A DNA stretch of 64,000 bases from Candidatus Microbacterium phytovorans (GTDB lineage: Bacteria > Actinomycetota > Actinomycetes > Actinomycetales > Microbacteriaceae). Position 1 is the first letter of the stretch; the number at the start of each line of letters is the position of its first letter. This document shows, in pieces, positions 53,718-62,183 of this stretch. The position numbers were made by a program, and so were the translations under genes. The notes beneath the pieces were generated by a model. It made no database searches. It was not told the origin of the DNA and saw only the letters and a list, made by a program, of their open reading frames with translations. The stretch is taken from contig CP119321.1 of the NCBI GenBank assembly GCA_029202445.1, positions 186,001 to 250,000 on the forward strand, written 5' to 3'.

Positions 53718-54598
53718 CCGTCCGGTCACATGGTCCGGAGGGCTCCCGCCAGCCCGTCCGAGGCGGCGCCCTTGCCGCGGCCGCCTCGCTGCTCCTGAGC
53801 GGTCTCCTCGCCGCGTGTACGGCTCCGCCGCCGCCGGACCCGTACGCAGACGACGAGCCGGCCGGGGCGACGGTCATGATCGAGACGGTCGAGCGGCGCA
53901 CGTTCGACACCGTCCTCTCCCTGCCGGCGACCGTGGTGGCGGGCATGGCCTTCCAGGTGACGGCTCCGGCATCCGGCACCCTCGTCGAACGCGACGGTGC
54001 GCTGTTCGTGCAGCCCGAGTCCGGTCGAATTCTCGCCGTCGGTGGAGATGCCCGGATCGAGACCCTTCTCGTCGAACCCGGAACCGAGGTGGTCGCCGGG
54101 CTTCCTCTCGCTGAGGCGGTGCACGAGGGGTTCGCCCTGCGAGCCTCGGTCACGGGGGAGCATCTGCTGCGGCTGACAGCGTCCACGGGCGGGTCGACGA
54201 AGGGCGGCTCTCCGGTAAGAGCGGCGGGCGAAGTACGCGGCTCCTCCGGCCCGTTCGACTGCGACCTCGTGGACCCGGTGCCGAGTTCCACCGACCCGTC
54301 CGTCGTAGAAGAGGGCAGTTCGTTCCTCGCCTGCGCGGTCCCCGAGACGGTGCGGGTCATCGCCGGGATGAGCGGGCAGCTCGTCGTCACCCTTGCCACC
54401 CATGACAATGTCCTGTCGCTGCCGTTGGAGGCGATCGCCGGAACGGTCGATCGTGCGCGAGTCTCGGTGAAGGACGGCGACGAAGTCGTCGAGCGCGACG
54501 TGACCCTCGGCGGATCGAACGGGTACCTCGTGGAAATCGTCGACGGCCTGCGCGAGGGCGACGAAGTGCTGATCCCGAGCCCGAGCCTCCTCGAATGA
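53714..54598 (+). CDS. Lipoprotein adaptor of a MacA-like ABC system
   Basis: Lipoprotein of 294 aa with lipobox LAAC (cysteine at about residue 35) after an Arg/Gly-rich leader, then a Pro-rich linker (TAPPPPDPYADD). The rest resembles a periplasmic adaptor (MacA/HlyD type): beta-rich segments VMIETVERRTFDTVLSLPAT, TLLVEPGTEVVAGLPLAEAV, MSGQLVVTLATHDNVLSLPL and a C-terminal VEIVDGLREGDEVLIPSPSL that is typical of membrane fusion proteins. The coiled-coil hairpin of gram-negative adaptors is absent, as expected with no outer membrane. It is coupled on both sides by ATGA overlaps and likely guides substrate to the permease. Confidence 0.8.
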   Translation: MTVRSHGPEGSRQPVRGGALAAAASLLLSGLLAACTAPPPPDPYADDEPAGATVMIETVERRTFDTVLSLPATVVAGMAFQVTAPASGTLVERDGALFVQPESGRILAVGGDARIETLLVEPGTEVVAGLPLAEAVHEGFALRASVTGEHLLRLTASTGGSTKGGSPVRAAGEVRGSSGPFDCDLVDPVPSSTDPSVVEEGSSFLACAVPETVRVIAGMSGQLVVTLATHDNVLSLPLEAIAGTVDRARVSVKDGDEVVERDVTLGGSNGYLVEIVDGLREGDEVLIPSPSLLE

Positions 54599-55311
54599 CC
54601 GACGTTCTCCGACTGGTGCAGGGCACCAAGGTCGTCGGCGGCCGGCCGGTGCTCGACGCCGCGAACCTGACGATCTCCCGAGGCGAATCGCTCGCCGTGA
54701 TCGGACGATCCGGGAGCGGCAAGAGCACGCTGCTGTCGATACTCGGACTCCTCGACGACCTCACCGAGGGGGAGCGATGGCTGTGGGGGCAGCGTGTCGA
54801 AGCCCTCGGGGAGCGGGATCGTGCGGTGCTTCGCGCACGCCGACTCGGGTTCGTGTTTCAGAACTTCCGCCTGATCGACTACCTCACGGCCGCAGAGAAC
54901 GTCACGGTGCCGATGGATGCCGCCGGCACCCTGACGAGACGACAACGCCAGGGGAGGGCCGAAGAGCTCCTCGACGAACTCGGCCTCGCAGCGCTGCGGC
55001 GCCGCCGACCGCGACAGCTCTCCGGCGGCGAGCAGCAGCGTGTCGCCATCGCCCGGGCGCTCGCGTGCGAGCCCGACCTCCTCCTCGCCGACGAACCCAC
55101 GGGCTCACTCGACGAAACGACAGCAGCCGAGGTGCTCCGCCTCCTCCGCGACGCCACCCGGGAACGCGACTGCGCTCTGCTCGTCGTGACGCACGACGCG
55201 GCCGTGGCCGCACAGATGGACACCGTCACAGAGCTCGTCGACGGTCGCCTGCGTGACGTCACCGCCCCCCGGGGTCGGAGGGCGCAGAGGCTCCGAGGGG
55301 AGAGCACGTGA
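54595..55311 (+). CDS. ABC transporter ATP-binding protein, MacB/LolD type
   Basis: ATPase of 238 aa. Walker A GRSGSGKST lies at about 38-46, the Q-loop is in FVFQNFRLIDYLTA, the signature in LSGGEQQRVAIARAL and Walker B in LLLADEPTGSLDE, with H-loop VVTHDAAV. It belongs to the MacB/LolD/FtsE group that drives mechanotransmission rather than simple transport. ATGA and GTGA overlaps join it to the adaptor and permease genes. It energises the permease encoded next. Confidence 0.93.
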   Translation: MTDVLRLVQGTKVVGGRPVLDAANLTISRGESLAVIGRSGSGKSTLLSILGLLDDLTEGERWLWGQRVEALGERDRAVLRARRLGFVFQNFRLIDYLTAAENVTVPMDAAGTLTRRQRQGRAEELLDELGLAALRRRRPRQLSGGEQQRVAIARALACEPDLLLADEPTGSLDETTAAEVLRLLRDATRERDCALLVVTHDAAVAAQMDTVTELVDGRLRDVTAPRGRRAQRLRGEST

Positions 55312-56453
55312 AGACTCTGCGGCTGGCCGGACAGCTGCTTCGCGGTCACATCCGCGGACACCTCCTCACGGTCGCCACGCTCCTCCTGGGTCTCGTCGGC
55401 ATCGTCACCGTGGCCGGAGCGTCGACCACGATGGCGCGGACGATCGAGCATCAATCCACGCTCGAACGCGGCCATCGAGTGACGATCACCGCCTACCTGC
55501 GCGCCCCGGCGACCCCGGAAGACGTGGATCGTCTGGCCGCCCAACTCGAGAGACGGATGCCCGACCGTGTCGCCGTGGCACCTATCGTGCGCACACCAGC
55601 CCTGGTCATCGCCGAGCCGCGCCAGATGCTCGAAGCGCAGGTCGTGCTGACCTCGCGCGACCTGCAGACCGTGCGTCGATGGCCGGTGATCGACGGCGCG
55701 TGGCTGGACGACACCGAATCGCTCGTGTCGACGGGGGTGATCAATCGCGCGGCATCCGTCCTCGACGTCGGCGTCGGTGCGGTCATCCACACGGATGCCG
55801 GTGAGCCCATCGTGATCCGCGGGATCGTCGACGACGGTTCCCGCGACCCGGGCGTCTACCTTCGGCTGGATCAACACGCCGACACGGCGGCGCTCCACAC
55901 GGATCGCGAGTCTCTCCTGACGGTCTCGCATCCGGATCTCGACGCCGGCGCCGCTCGCGACGTGCTCTCCGGCATCGAGAGCATCGCAGAGACCACGCTC
56001 GTCGATCGCGTCGAGCGCACAGACACGCTGGCCGAACTCGCCGCCGAGCTGGCCGCGACGACCATCTCGTTCATCGTGGTCGGGATCTTCAGCGTGCTGT
56101 CGCTGACCGTCGGCATCCTGAACATCGGCCTGTCCCGGTCACGCGAACGCGCGTGGGAGCTCTCGCTGCGACGCGCCCTCGGCATGCCGCGTTCGGCACT
56201 CGCGTGGGCGATGGTGATCGAATCGCAGGTCGTCGCGGGGGTGGCCGCTATCGCCGCCGTCGCCGTCTCGGTTCTCGCGCACCCGGCCATGGTCTCGGCG
56301 ATGGCGACTCTCCCCGACACGGCAGCCTCGAGCTACCCCGCAGATGCCGCCGTGCTCGGACTCGGCGTCGGCGCACTCGCCGCCGCGGTCGGCAACATCG
56401 CGCCGGTGGCACGGATGTGGCGTCTCCCGATGTCGACGATCATGCGCCTCTGA
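55308..56453 (+). CDS. FtsX/MacB-like ABC transporter permease
   Basis: Membrane protein of 381 aa with the MacB-type layout: one N-terminal helix (LLTVATLLLGLVGIVTVAGA, about 20-39), a large extracytoplasmic domain of about 200 residues, then three helices (ISFIVVGIFSVLSLTVGILN; MVIESQVVAGVAAIAAVAVS; VLGLGVGALAAAVGNIAPVA). The motif SRERAWELSLRRALGMPRS lies in the cytoplasmic loop that contacts the ATPase. It is the last gene of the operon that begins at 52292. Substrate unknown; the gene content suggests handling of the secreted protein or lipoproteins, or resistance to a wall-active peptide. Confidence 0.9.
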   Translation: MKTLRLAGQLLRGHIRGHLLTVATLLLGLVGIVTVAGASTTMARTIEHQSTLERGHRVTITAYLRAPATPEDVDRLAAQLERRMPDRVAVAPIVRTPALVIAEPRQMLEAQVVLTSRDLQTVRRWPVIDGAWLDDTESLVSTGVINRAASVLDVGVGAVIHTDAGEPIVIRGIVDDGSRDPGVYLRLDQHADTAALHTDRESLLTVSHPDLDAGAARDVLSGIESIAETTLVDRVERTDTLAELAAELAATTISFIVVGIFSVLSLTVGILNIGLSRSRERAWELSLRRALGMPRSALAWAMVIESQVVAGVAAIAAVAVSVLAHPAMVSAMATLPDTAASSYPADAAVLGLGVGALAAAVGNIAPVARMWRLPMSTIMRL

Positions 56454-56509
56454 TCGGTCGCGAGCGGGGCGACGTGAGCGACACTCCGAGCATGGCGCAC
56501 GACACGAAC

Positions 56510-56552
56510 TGAGCCTCCGCGCAGGATGACGATGGCATCCGCGGGAGGCTCA
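56510..56552. terminator. Bidirectional hairpin terminator
   Basis: TGAGCCTCC (56510-56518) pairs with GGAGGCTCA (56544-56552), continued by CGCG/CGCG with one bulged G and an inner GGATG/CATCC stem. It lies between the convergent permease gene and whiB1 and can end both transcripts. Confidence 0.75.
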
Positions 56553-56559
56553 GTCGACG

Positions 56560-56808
56560 TCAGGAAGCGCGGCGGGCGCGAGCAGCGCGTCGCTTCAGCG
56601 CGCGGCGCTCGTCTTCGGAAAGCCCGCCCCAGACACCCGAGTCCTGACCGGATTCGAGGGCGTACTGCAGGCAGATCTCGGTGACCGTGCATCGAGCGCA
56701 GACGGTCTTCGCCTTCTCGATCTGGTCGACGGCGGGGCCGGTGTTGCCGACGGGGAAGAAGAGTTCCGGGTCGACGGTCAGGCAGGCGGCTTTGTCGCGC
56801 CAATCCAT
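56560..56808 (-). CDS. whiB1: WhiB-family transcriptional regulator (WhiB1 type)
   Basis: Iron-sulphur regulator of 82 aa. Cluster cysteines C9, C37, C40 and C46, the GVWGG turn at 58-62 and a basic tail LKRRAARARR match mycobacterial WhiB1, including the opening MDWRDKAACL and PELFFPVGNTGPA. WhiB1 binds the primary sigma factor and is an essential nitric-oxide-sensitive regulator in mycobacteria. AAGGAG precedes the ATG, and the 254-base gap before the divergent gene at 57063 is long, leaving room for control sites; a GCGAGC-TCTT-GCTCGC inverted repeat lies at 56885-56900. The frame is open upstream to 56976, but the family starts at MDW. Confidence 0.95.
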   Translation of the reverse strand: MDWRDKAACLTVDPELFFPVGNTGPAVDQIEKAKTVCARCTVTEICLQYALESGQDSGVWGGLSEDERRALKRRAARARRAS

Positions 56809-57062
56809 GGTGTGGTGCTCCTTGATGCGGGATGAAGTTCGGGTGGGTCGTTCGCCGGGTCGACGTCGATTACCCTGGAAGTGTGCGAGCTCTTGCTCGC
56901 CCCACTGCGCTGTGGGAGCACACGCTTCATCAATCGTCCCATGCGTCGGCAGGTGAATCAAGGGTGAACATGGCATTTCCAGACCAGTTTGCTGTGCGTA
57001 GCCTCCAAGACGGATGCCGTGACGCGGCGGGATACTGATACTTCCGAGGAGTCGCGGGAACG

Positions 57063-57476
57063 ATGTCCACCACCCCTGTGGAGCGGTTCGCCGCGGTCGC
57101 GCTCGTGCTCGAAGGCCTCGCGCTGTTCGTGCTGGCGGGCTGGGAGATCGTCGCGCTCGTCACGGGCGACACCGATTCCGTGAGCAGCTCGACGGCGCTC
57201 ATCGTCCTCACCGCGATCGGTGCCGTGGCCCTCATGGCGTTCGGTGCAGCGGTGTGGCGCGGCGGTTCGTGGGGACGCAGCGGCGGCATCGTCGCTCAGC
57301 TCCTGGCTCTCGCCGTCGCCGTGGGCGCGCTGTCGGGGGAGAACCCGCAACCCGCCTTCGCCCTCGCGGTAGCCGTCCCTGCGATCGCCGTGCTCACGGC
57401 GCTCGTCGCGAGCGCACGTGCAGCGGGCCGCCGGCTGCGGGCGGGCGAAGCGGCGGGGTCAGACGTCGAGGAGTGA
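57063..57476 (+). CDS. Small four-helix membrane protein, function unknown
   Basis: Protein of 137 aa with four predicted membrane helices (about 8-32, 43-63, 72-92 and 98-118) separated by short loops, and a charged cytoplasmic tail (RRLRAGEAAGSDVEE). No catalytic motif. It is divergent from whiB1 and its last 18 bases overlap the end of the convergent bcp gene. Similar small membrane proteins occur near whiB1 in mycobacteria, as far as I recall, but the function is not known. Confidence 0.72.
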   Translation: MSTTPVERFAAVALVLEGLALFVLAGWEIVALVTGDTDSVSSSTALIVLTAIGAVALMAFGAAVWRGGSWGRSGGIVAQLLALAVAVGALSGENPQPAFALAVAVPAIAVLTALVASARAAGRRLRAGEAAGSDVEE

Positions 57477-57923
57477 GCGGATGCGGGCCACGTGCCCCGT
57501 GGCCTTCACGTTGTAGAGCGCGTGCTCGATGTCGCCGTCGGGGCCGATCACGAACGTCGAGCGGATGACGCCCTCGACCGTCTTGCCGTAGTTGGTCTTC
57601 TCGCCCCACGCGCCGTAGGCGTCGTGCACGCTGTGGTCGGGATCGCTGAGCAGGTCGTACGGAAGCGCATCGCGGGTGCGGAACTCGCGCAGCGTGGCGG
57701 GCTCGTCACGCGAGATGCCGAGGACCGTGTATCCGGCCGCCTGCAACGGCGCGATGCTGTCGCGGAAGTCGCAAGCCTCGGTCGTGCATCCCGGAGTCAT
57801 CGCCGCCGGGTAGAAGAACAAGATCACGCGCCCGCCGCGGTAGTCGCTGAGCGACACCGTCCGCTCGTCCTGGTCGACGAGCGTGAAAGCGGGAGCGGGG
57901 GAGCCGATGTCGAGGCGCGTCAT
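57459..57923 (-). CDS. bcp: Thioredoxin-dependent peroxiredoxin (BCP/PrxQ type)
   Basis: Peroxide-reducing enzyme of 154 aa. The peroxidatic C46 and resolving C51 lie in TPGCTTEACDFRD, the PrxQ pattern with both cysteines on one helix; GISRDEPATLREFR and the C-terminal TFVIGPDGDIEHALYNVKATGH match the family. It removes hydrogen peroxide and organic peroxides with electrons from thioredoxin. A TAGGCT -10 six bases before the ATG predicts a leaderless message. It adds to the peroxide defences formed by katG and the sigR regulon in this window. Confidence 0.94.
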   Translation of the reverse strand: MTRLDIGSPAPAFTLVDQDERTVSLSDYRGGRVILFFYPAAMTPGCTTEACDFRDSIAPLQAAGYTVLGISRDEPATLREFRTRDALPYDLLSDPDHSVHDAYGAWGEKTNYGKTVEGVIRSTFVIGPDGDIEHALYNVKATGHVARIRSLLDV

Positions 57924-57929
57924 GCCTCC

Positions 57930-57935
57930 AGCCTA
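57930..57935 (-). promoter_or_regulatory. -10 hexamer TAGGCT, leaderless promoter of bcp
   Basis: On the minus strand TAGGCT ends six bases before the bcp ATG at 57923 and overlaps the end of the upstream rsgA gene zone (stop at 57937), so bcp has its own start of transcription. Confidence 0.5.
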
Positions 57936-57936
57936 G

Positions 57937-58974
57937 TCAGGCGAAGGTGGCGAGCAGGCGTTGCAGGGAGTCCAGACGCGCGGCGCCCCGATCCCCGAGC
58001 CGCCCTTCGGCGACGGCTTCGACGATCGCGCAGTCGGGGGCATCCGGCAAGTGCGTGCACCCGCGAGGACACTCTTCCGCGAGTGCGGCGAGGTCGGTGA
58101 ACGCCTTCAAGATGTTGGCGGGGTCGACGTGACCCAGACCGAAGGACCGCACCCCCGGCGTATCGATGACCCACCCCTTGCCGTCTCGGCCGGTGTAGCG
58201 CAGCGACACCGTCGAACTGGAGGTGTGGCGTCCGCGTCCGGTGACTTCGTTGACGTGGCCCGTCGCCCGCGCCGCGTCGGGCACGAGAGCGTTGACCAGC
58301 GTCGACTTGCCCACGCCCGAATGTCCGACGAAGACCGTGGAATGTCCGACGAGTCGTTCCCCGATTCGTTCGACGGGCATGTCGCCGTGACCGCTCGTGA
58401 ACACCTCGAGGTCGTCCAGCCCTTCGAAGTGGCCGAGGAAGGCCGCCGGGTCGGCGAGGTCCGTCTTGGTGACCACGAGCAGAGGTCGGATGCCGGCATC
58501 CAGCGCGGCGATGAGGTATCGGTCGACGAGTCGCGGTCGCGGCTCGGGGTCGGCTGCGGCGACGACGACGAGCATCTGATCGGCGTTGGCGACGATCACC
58601 CGCTCCACCTGATCGGTGTCGTCCGCGCTGCGGCGCAGGAGCGAGGTGCGCTCCTCGATGCCCACGATGCGGCCGAGCGTGCCTTCGTCGCCGGTCACGT
58701 CGCCGACGACGCGCGCCCGGTCGCCGGTCACGATCGGCTGCTTGCGCAGCTCTCGGGCACGCGTCGCCGACACGGTGTGCTCGGTCGGACCGTCCTCGTC
58801 GACCAGGACGGTGTACCGCCCACGGTCGACGCCCAGCACGCGGGCGATCTGCGCGTCGGCGTGCGCGGGTCGCCGCTTGGTGCGAGGCCGGTTGGCCTTC
58901 GGGTTGGGCCGCATGCGGATGGACGACTCGTCGAAGTCGGACTCGTCGTCGTCGATGTCGTCCAGCCAGCTCAT
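57937..58974 (-). CDS. rsgA: Ribosome small subunit-dependent GTPase A
   Basis: Circularly permuted GTPase (345 aa) that checks late maturation of the 30S subunit. An OB-fold N-terminal domain (about 35-115) is followed by motifs in permuted order: G4 as VTKTDLADP, G1 as GHSGVGKST, G2 and G3 as TPGVRSFGL. The zinc finger is CPRGCTHLPDAPDCAI. The first 30 residues are acidic and Arg-rich, as in other actinobacterial forms. I chose the ATG at 58974, 16 bases after the aroA stop; the frame is open to 59157 inside aroA. aroA-rsgA is a conserved actinobacterial pair. Confidence 0.94.
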   Translation of the reverse strand: MSWLDDIDDDESDFDESSIRMRPNPKANRPRTKRRPAHADAQIARVLGVDRGRYTVLVDEDGPTEHTVSATRARELRKQPIVTGDRARVVGDVTGDEGTLGRIVGIEERTSLLRRSADDTDQVERVIVANADQMLVVVAAADPEPRPRLVDRYLIAALDAGIRPLLVVTKTDLADPAAFLGHFEGLDDLEVFTSGHGDMPVERIGERLVGHSTVFVGHSGVGKSTLVNALVPDAARATGHVNEVTGRGRHTSSSTVSLRYTGRDGKGWVIDTPGVRSFGLGHVDPANILKAFTDLAALAEECPRGCTHLPDAPDCAIVEAVAEGRLGDRGAARLDSLQRLLATFA

Positions 58975-58990
58975 CGGGCGACCCGACCGC

Positions 58991-60343
58991 TCACGAGACG
59001 CCGTCTGCCTGCAGCATGGCGTGCCACAGCTGCGGGAACTCGGGCATCGTCTTCGCGGTGGTGCCGATGTCGTCGACCTCGACGCCCGGCACGCGCAGGC
59101 CGATGACGGCGCCGGCGGTCGCGATCCGGTGGTCGTGGTGGGCCTTCCAGAGACCACCGTGCAGGGGAGCCGGGGTGATGCGGATGCCGTCGGGCAGCTC
59201 TTCGGCGTCGCCGCCGATCGCCCGCAGGTTGGAGACCAGAGCGGCGATGCGGTCGGTCTCGTGCCCGCGGATGTGGCCGATGCCGTGGAGGGTCGACGGA
59301 GCGTCGGCGAAAGCGGCGAGCGCGAACAGCGTCGGCGTGAGCTCGCTCGCGGCGGTGAGGTCGAGGTCGACGCCGGCGATGCGGTCGCCCGCGGCCACCG
59401 TGAGTGCGCCGCCGCGGCGCGACGCGCGCGCGCCCATGAGTGTGAGGATCTCGGTGAGGAGAGCGCCCGGCTGGGTGGAGGTGGCGGGCCAGCCCGGGAT
59501 CGTCACGGCGCCGCCGGTGAGGATGGCGGCGGCCAGGAACGGGGCGGCGTTCGACAGATCGGGCTCGACCATGGCATCCCGGCCGCGCGGGGCCCCGGCG
59601 GGCACGAGCCACTCGTGCGGGTTCTCGTGCTCGACGTGCACGCCGCGCCGGGCGAGGGCCTCGACGGTCATGTCGATGTGCGGCACGCTCGGAAGCCGGG
59701 CGCCGGAGTGGAGGAGGTGCAGGCCGACGTCGTAGCGCGGGGCGGCCAGCAGCAGGCCCGAGACGAACTGACTCGACGTGCTCGCGTCGATCGTGACTTC
59801 GCCCCCGCGGATGTGTCCGCGGCCCTTGATGGTGAACGGCAGCGCCCAGTTGCCGCCGTCGTCGATGTCGACGCCCAGTTCTCGCAGCGCCTTGATCATG
59901 ACGCCCATGGGACGGTGGAGGGCGCTCTCGTGCGCGGTGATCGTCACGTCGCCGTGCGCGAGACCTGCCAGCGGCGCGATGAAGCGCATCACGGTGCCCG
60001 CCTGTCCGCAGTCGATCACGACGTCGCCGCGGAACGCCGCGGGAGGGGTGATGTGCAGGTCGGGACCGTAGGGCCCGGTGGGAGGAAGCTCCTCGATCTC
60101 TACGCCGAGCGTGCGGAGCGCCTCGATCATGCGGGCCGAATCGTCCGAGTGCAGGGGAGCGGCGAGGGTGCTCGGCCCGTCGGCGAGAGCGGCCAGCACC
60201 AGCTTGCGATTGGTGAGGGATTTGGAGCCCGGGACGGTCACCGTCGCGTGCACGGGCGCCTCCGTCGTGGGCGCGGGCCACGCGGCGACCGGGGCTGTGG
60301 CCCCGTCGCTGGGGGAGAGCTGGGAATACCCGGACGCAGTCAT
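58991..60343 (-). CDS. aroA: 3-phosphoshikimate 1-carboxyvinyltransferase (EPSP synthase)
   Basis: Sixth enzyme of the shikimate pathway: it joins shikimate-3-phosphate and phosphoenolpyruvate on the way to aromatic amino acids. The protein has 450 aa. [20 protein letters not shown] (with K41) and [11 protein letters not shown] are the shikimate- and PEP-binding motifs; the consensus asparagine of GNAGT is replaced by Gln here. [16 protein letters not shown] and [13 protein letters not shown] near the end complete the pattern. The start at 60343 has a TAGGGT -10 eight bases upstream. It is divergent from sigR and the SigR-type promoter overlaps its first codons. Confidence 0.95.
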   Translation of the reverse strand: MTASGYSQLSPSDGATAPVAAWPAPTTEAPVHATVTVPGSKSLTNRKLVLAALADGPSTLAAPLHSDDSARMIEALRTLGVEIEELPPTGPYGPDLHITPPAAFRGDVVIDCGQAGTVMRFIAPLAGLAHGDVTITAHESALHRPMGVMIKALRELGVDIDDGGNWALPFTIKGRGHIRGGEVTIDASTSSQFVSGLLLAAPRYDVGLHLLHSGARLPSVPHIDMTVEALARRGVHVEHENPHEWLVPAGAPRGRDAMVEPDLSNAAPFLAAAILTGGAVTIPGWPATSTQPGALLTEILTLMGARASRRGGALTVAAGDRIAGVDLDLTAASELTPTLFALAAFADAPSTLHGIGHIRGHETDRIAALVSNLRAIGGDAEELPDGIRITPAPLHGGLWKAHHDHRIATAGAVIGLRVPGVEVDDIGTTAKTMPEFPQLWHAMLQADGVS

Positions 60344-60349
60344 CGGGTT
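60322..60349 (+). promoter_or_regulatory. SigR/SigH-type promoter of the sigR-rsrA operon
   Basis: GGGAAT at 60322-60327 and GGTT at 60346-60349, with 18 bases between GGAAT and GGTT, match the SigR/SigH consensus (GGAAT-N18-GTT type) known from Streptomyces and mycobacteria. It points to the sigR gene at 60403 and overlaps the first codons of divergent aroA. This implies that the sigma factor drives its own operon under thiol-oxidative stress. Confidence 0.7.
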
Positions 60350-60351
60350 CT

Positions 60352-60357
60352 ACCCTA
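60352..60357 (-). promoter_or_regulatory. -10 hexamer TAGGGT upstream of aroA
   Basis: On the minus strand TAGGGT ends eight bases before the aroA ATG at 60343, so the message would be leaderless or nearly so. It lies back to back with the SigR-type promoter. Confidence 0.4.
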
Positions 60358-60402
60358 ACGAACCGTCGTCGTACCCCGAGTGAGAGCACAGTGAGGAGCG
60401 CC

Positions 60403-61080
60403 ATGATCGCCACCCTTCCCCCCGTGTTCGACGTGCTCGGCGACGTAGACTGGCGCCTGATGGAACACGAGGCGGCGATCGATCCGCAGACCCCCGAGGC
60501 CCCCCAGGACCCCAGCGCCCAGTTCGAGGAGCAGGCGCTCCCGTTCATGGACCAGCTCTACGCCGCCGCGATGCGGATGACGCGCAACCCCGCCGACGCG
60601 GCCGACCTCGTGCAGGAGACCTTCGTCAAGGCCTTCGGCTCCTGGGCCTCGTTCACGCAGGGGACGAACCTCAAGGCGTGGCTGTACCGCATCCTGACCA
60701 ACACGTACATCAACACGTACCGCAAGAAGCAGCGTGAGCCCTTCCAGGGCACGATCGACGACCTCGAGGACTGGCAGCTGGGCGGTGCGGAGTCGACCAC
60801 GGCGACGAGCACGCGCTCTGCCGAGGCCGAGGCGATCGACCACATGCCGGCGTCGGCGGTCAAAGACGCGCTGCAGCAGATCCCCGAGGACTTCCGACTC
60901 GCGGTCTACCTCGCCGACGTCGAAGGCTTCGCGTATCAGGAGATCGCGGACATCATGAAAACCCCCATCGGCACCGTCATGAGCCGCCTGCACCGTGGCA
61001 GGCGCATGCTGCGTGACCTCCTTGCCGACTATGCGAAAGAGCGCGGCATCGACGTGCCCGCCACGAGGAGCAAGAAATGA
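60403..61080 (+). CDS. sigR: ECF sigma factor of the SigR/SigH thiol-stress type
   Basis: ECF sigma factor of 225 aa. Region 2: [20 protein letters not shown] and [20 protein letters not shown]. Region 4: [20 protein letters not shown] and [20 protein letters not shown]. This is the pattern of Streptomyces SigR and mycobacterial SigH, which turn on thioredoxin and mycothiol genes on disulphide stress. The N-terminus is about 50 residues longer than the core and Pro/Asp-rich. I chose the ATG at 60403 because AGGAG lies five bases before it; a GTG at 60391 overlaps that site. It is coupled to its anti-sigma gene by an ATGA overlap. Confidence 0.94.
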   Translation: MIATLPPVFDVLGDVDWRLMEHEAAIDPQTPEAPQDPSAQFEEQALPFMDQLYAAAMRMTRNPADAADLVQETFVKAFGSWASFTQGTNLKAWLYRILTNTYINTYRKKQREPFQGTIDDLEDWQLGGAESTTATSTRSAEAEAIDHMPASAVKDALQQIPEDFRLAVYLADVEGFAYQEIADIMKTPIGTVMSRLHRGRRMLRDLLADYAKERGIDVPATRSKK

Positions 61081-61322
61081 GCGACTGCGGCTGCGACAAG
61101 GCGAGGAAAGACCTCGAGGAGTACCTGCGCAACGAGGTGTGCAAGACCCAGCACGCCGACATTCGCGAGCATCTCGAGAACTGTCCTGCCTGCCGGGAGG
61201 AGGCCCTCGTGGCGACGACCCTCACGGCCGTGCTTGCGCGCGCCTGCAAGGAGACCGCGCCGGAACAGCTGCGCGACCAGGTGCTGAGCCGGCTGCGCGC
61301 CGAGCAGGCCACCCACCACTGA
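61077..61322 (+). CDS. rsrA: Zinc-binding anti-sigma factor (RsrA/RshA type)
   Basis: Redox-sensing anti-sigma factor of 81 aa. The zinc anti-sigma motif H32-x3-C36-x2-C39 is present in [11 protein letters not shown], and C4, C6 and C22 provide further ligand or disulphide partners, matching RsrA, where oxidation forms a disulphide, releases zinc and frees SigR. It overlaps the sigR stop by four bases. The first residues ([20 protein letters not shown]) match RshA-like proteins. Soluble, no membrane segment. Confidence 0.93.
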   Translation: MSDCGCDKARKDLEEYLRNEVCKTQHADIREHLENCPACREEALVATTLTAVLARACKETAPEQLRDQVLSRLRAEQATHH

Positions 61323-61325
61323 CCG

Positions 61326-62183
61326 TCAGGCGACCCCGCGGTCGCGGTGCGTCGGCGGCAGCCACGCGCTCGTGTGCCCCGCGATGAGGTAGGTGCCCGG
61401 CAGGGACGCCGGGTCGTCGTCGACCGCAGGGTTGCCCGCCTCGCGCAGCAGCGCGATCGAGGCCGAACGCAGCGCCCGGATGCCGTCGACGTCGACGCGC
61501 CGCTCGGAGAGCTCGCGAGCAAGTTCCTCCTGGAGACGCGCGCGCTCGGCGGCCACTTCGGCGCTGACGTCGAGGAACGCCGTCTCCAACGCGTCGTCGA
61601 TGCGCTGACGCGCGTCACGGTCGCGGCGACCGAAGTGGTAGGCGACGAGCGCGATCACCGAACCCGCCGCGCCGACGAGGAACAGGACCGGGAGGCCGCC
61701 CGAGGTCACGGACGCGCCGAACACCGCGCCGGCCACGGCGAGCGCCGCCGAGACCTGCGACTGGAAGAGCGTGCTGCGCGGCACCGGTTTGCTGAAGACG
61801 GCGAGCGCCACGAGCACCTGCAGGATGCCGACGACCAGCGCGACGATCGCCGCGGGCGTCTCGAGTCCGTCGGCCCCGAGACGGAGCGAGCCGAGGAGCG
61901 CGAGCGGCGCGGCGGAGGCGAAGGTCAGCAGGAACACGAGCAGGGAGTGCCAGCCGCTGAGCTGGGGGCGACGTCCGCCGTGGCGTTCGGTCAGCAGCTG
62001 GGTCACACGTCGGCGAGCGCGCGCGGCCACCGCGTTGGAGTCGGCCACGAGGCGCTCGCGTACGTCGCCCAGCCCGGCGACGCCCAGCACGGAGTACTCG
62101 ATCAGTTCGCGGCTGGCGGTCGCCGGCGCGATGAGGTCGTCGCGCACCGCCGCGGCGCGGGCGGTGATCGGGGAGTCAGCCAC
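61326..62183 (-). CDS. Membrane protein with coiled-coil domain, function unknown
   Basis: Protein of 285 aa: a soluble N-terminal helical region (about 1-75), four hydrophobic helices (about 78-175: LLVFLLTFASAAPLALLGSL; IVALVVGILQVLVALAVFS; VSAALAVAGAVFGASV; LPVLFLVGAAGSVIALVAYH), then a charged coiled coil (EVAAERARLQEELARELSER) and a short loop. GTG start. It is the last of four minus-strand genes with 8-base overlaps at two junctions and converges with rsrA, three bases away. No family recognised; context suggests a surface or type VII secretion-related complex. Confidence 0.68.
   Translation of the reverse strand: MADSPITARAAAVRDDLIAPATASRELIEYSVLGVAGLGDVRERLVADSNAVAARARRRVTQLLTERHGGRRPQLSGWHSLLVFLLTFASAAPLALLGSLRLGADGLETPAAIVALVVGILQVLVALAVFSKPVPRSTLFQSQVSAALAVAGAVFGASVTSGGLPVLFLVGAAGSVIALVAYHFGRRDRDARQRIDDALETAFLDVSAEVAAERARLQEELARELSERRVDVDGIRALRSASIALLREAGNPAVDDDPASLPGTYLIAGHTSAWLPPTHRDRGVA

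Noticed and set aside
61330..61345. GCGACC-CCGC-GGTCGC hairpin as a terminator for sigR-rsrA
   Set aside because: Only a 6-bp stem, lying within the last codons of the convergent gene, and no T-run; too weak to claim.
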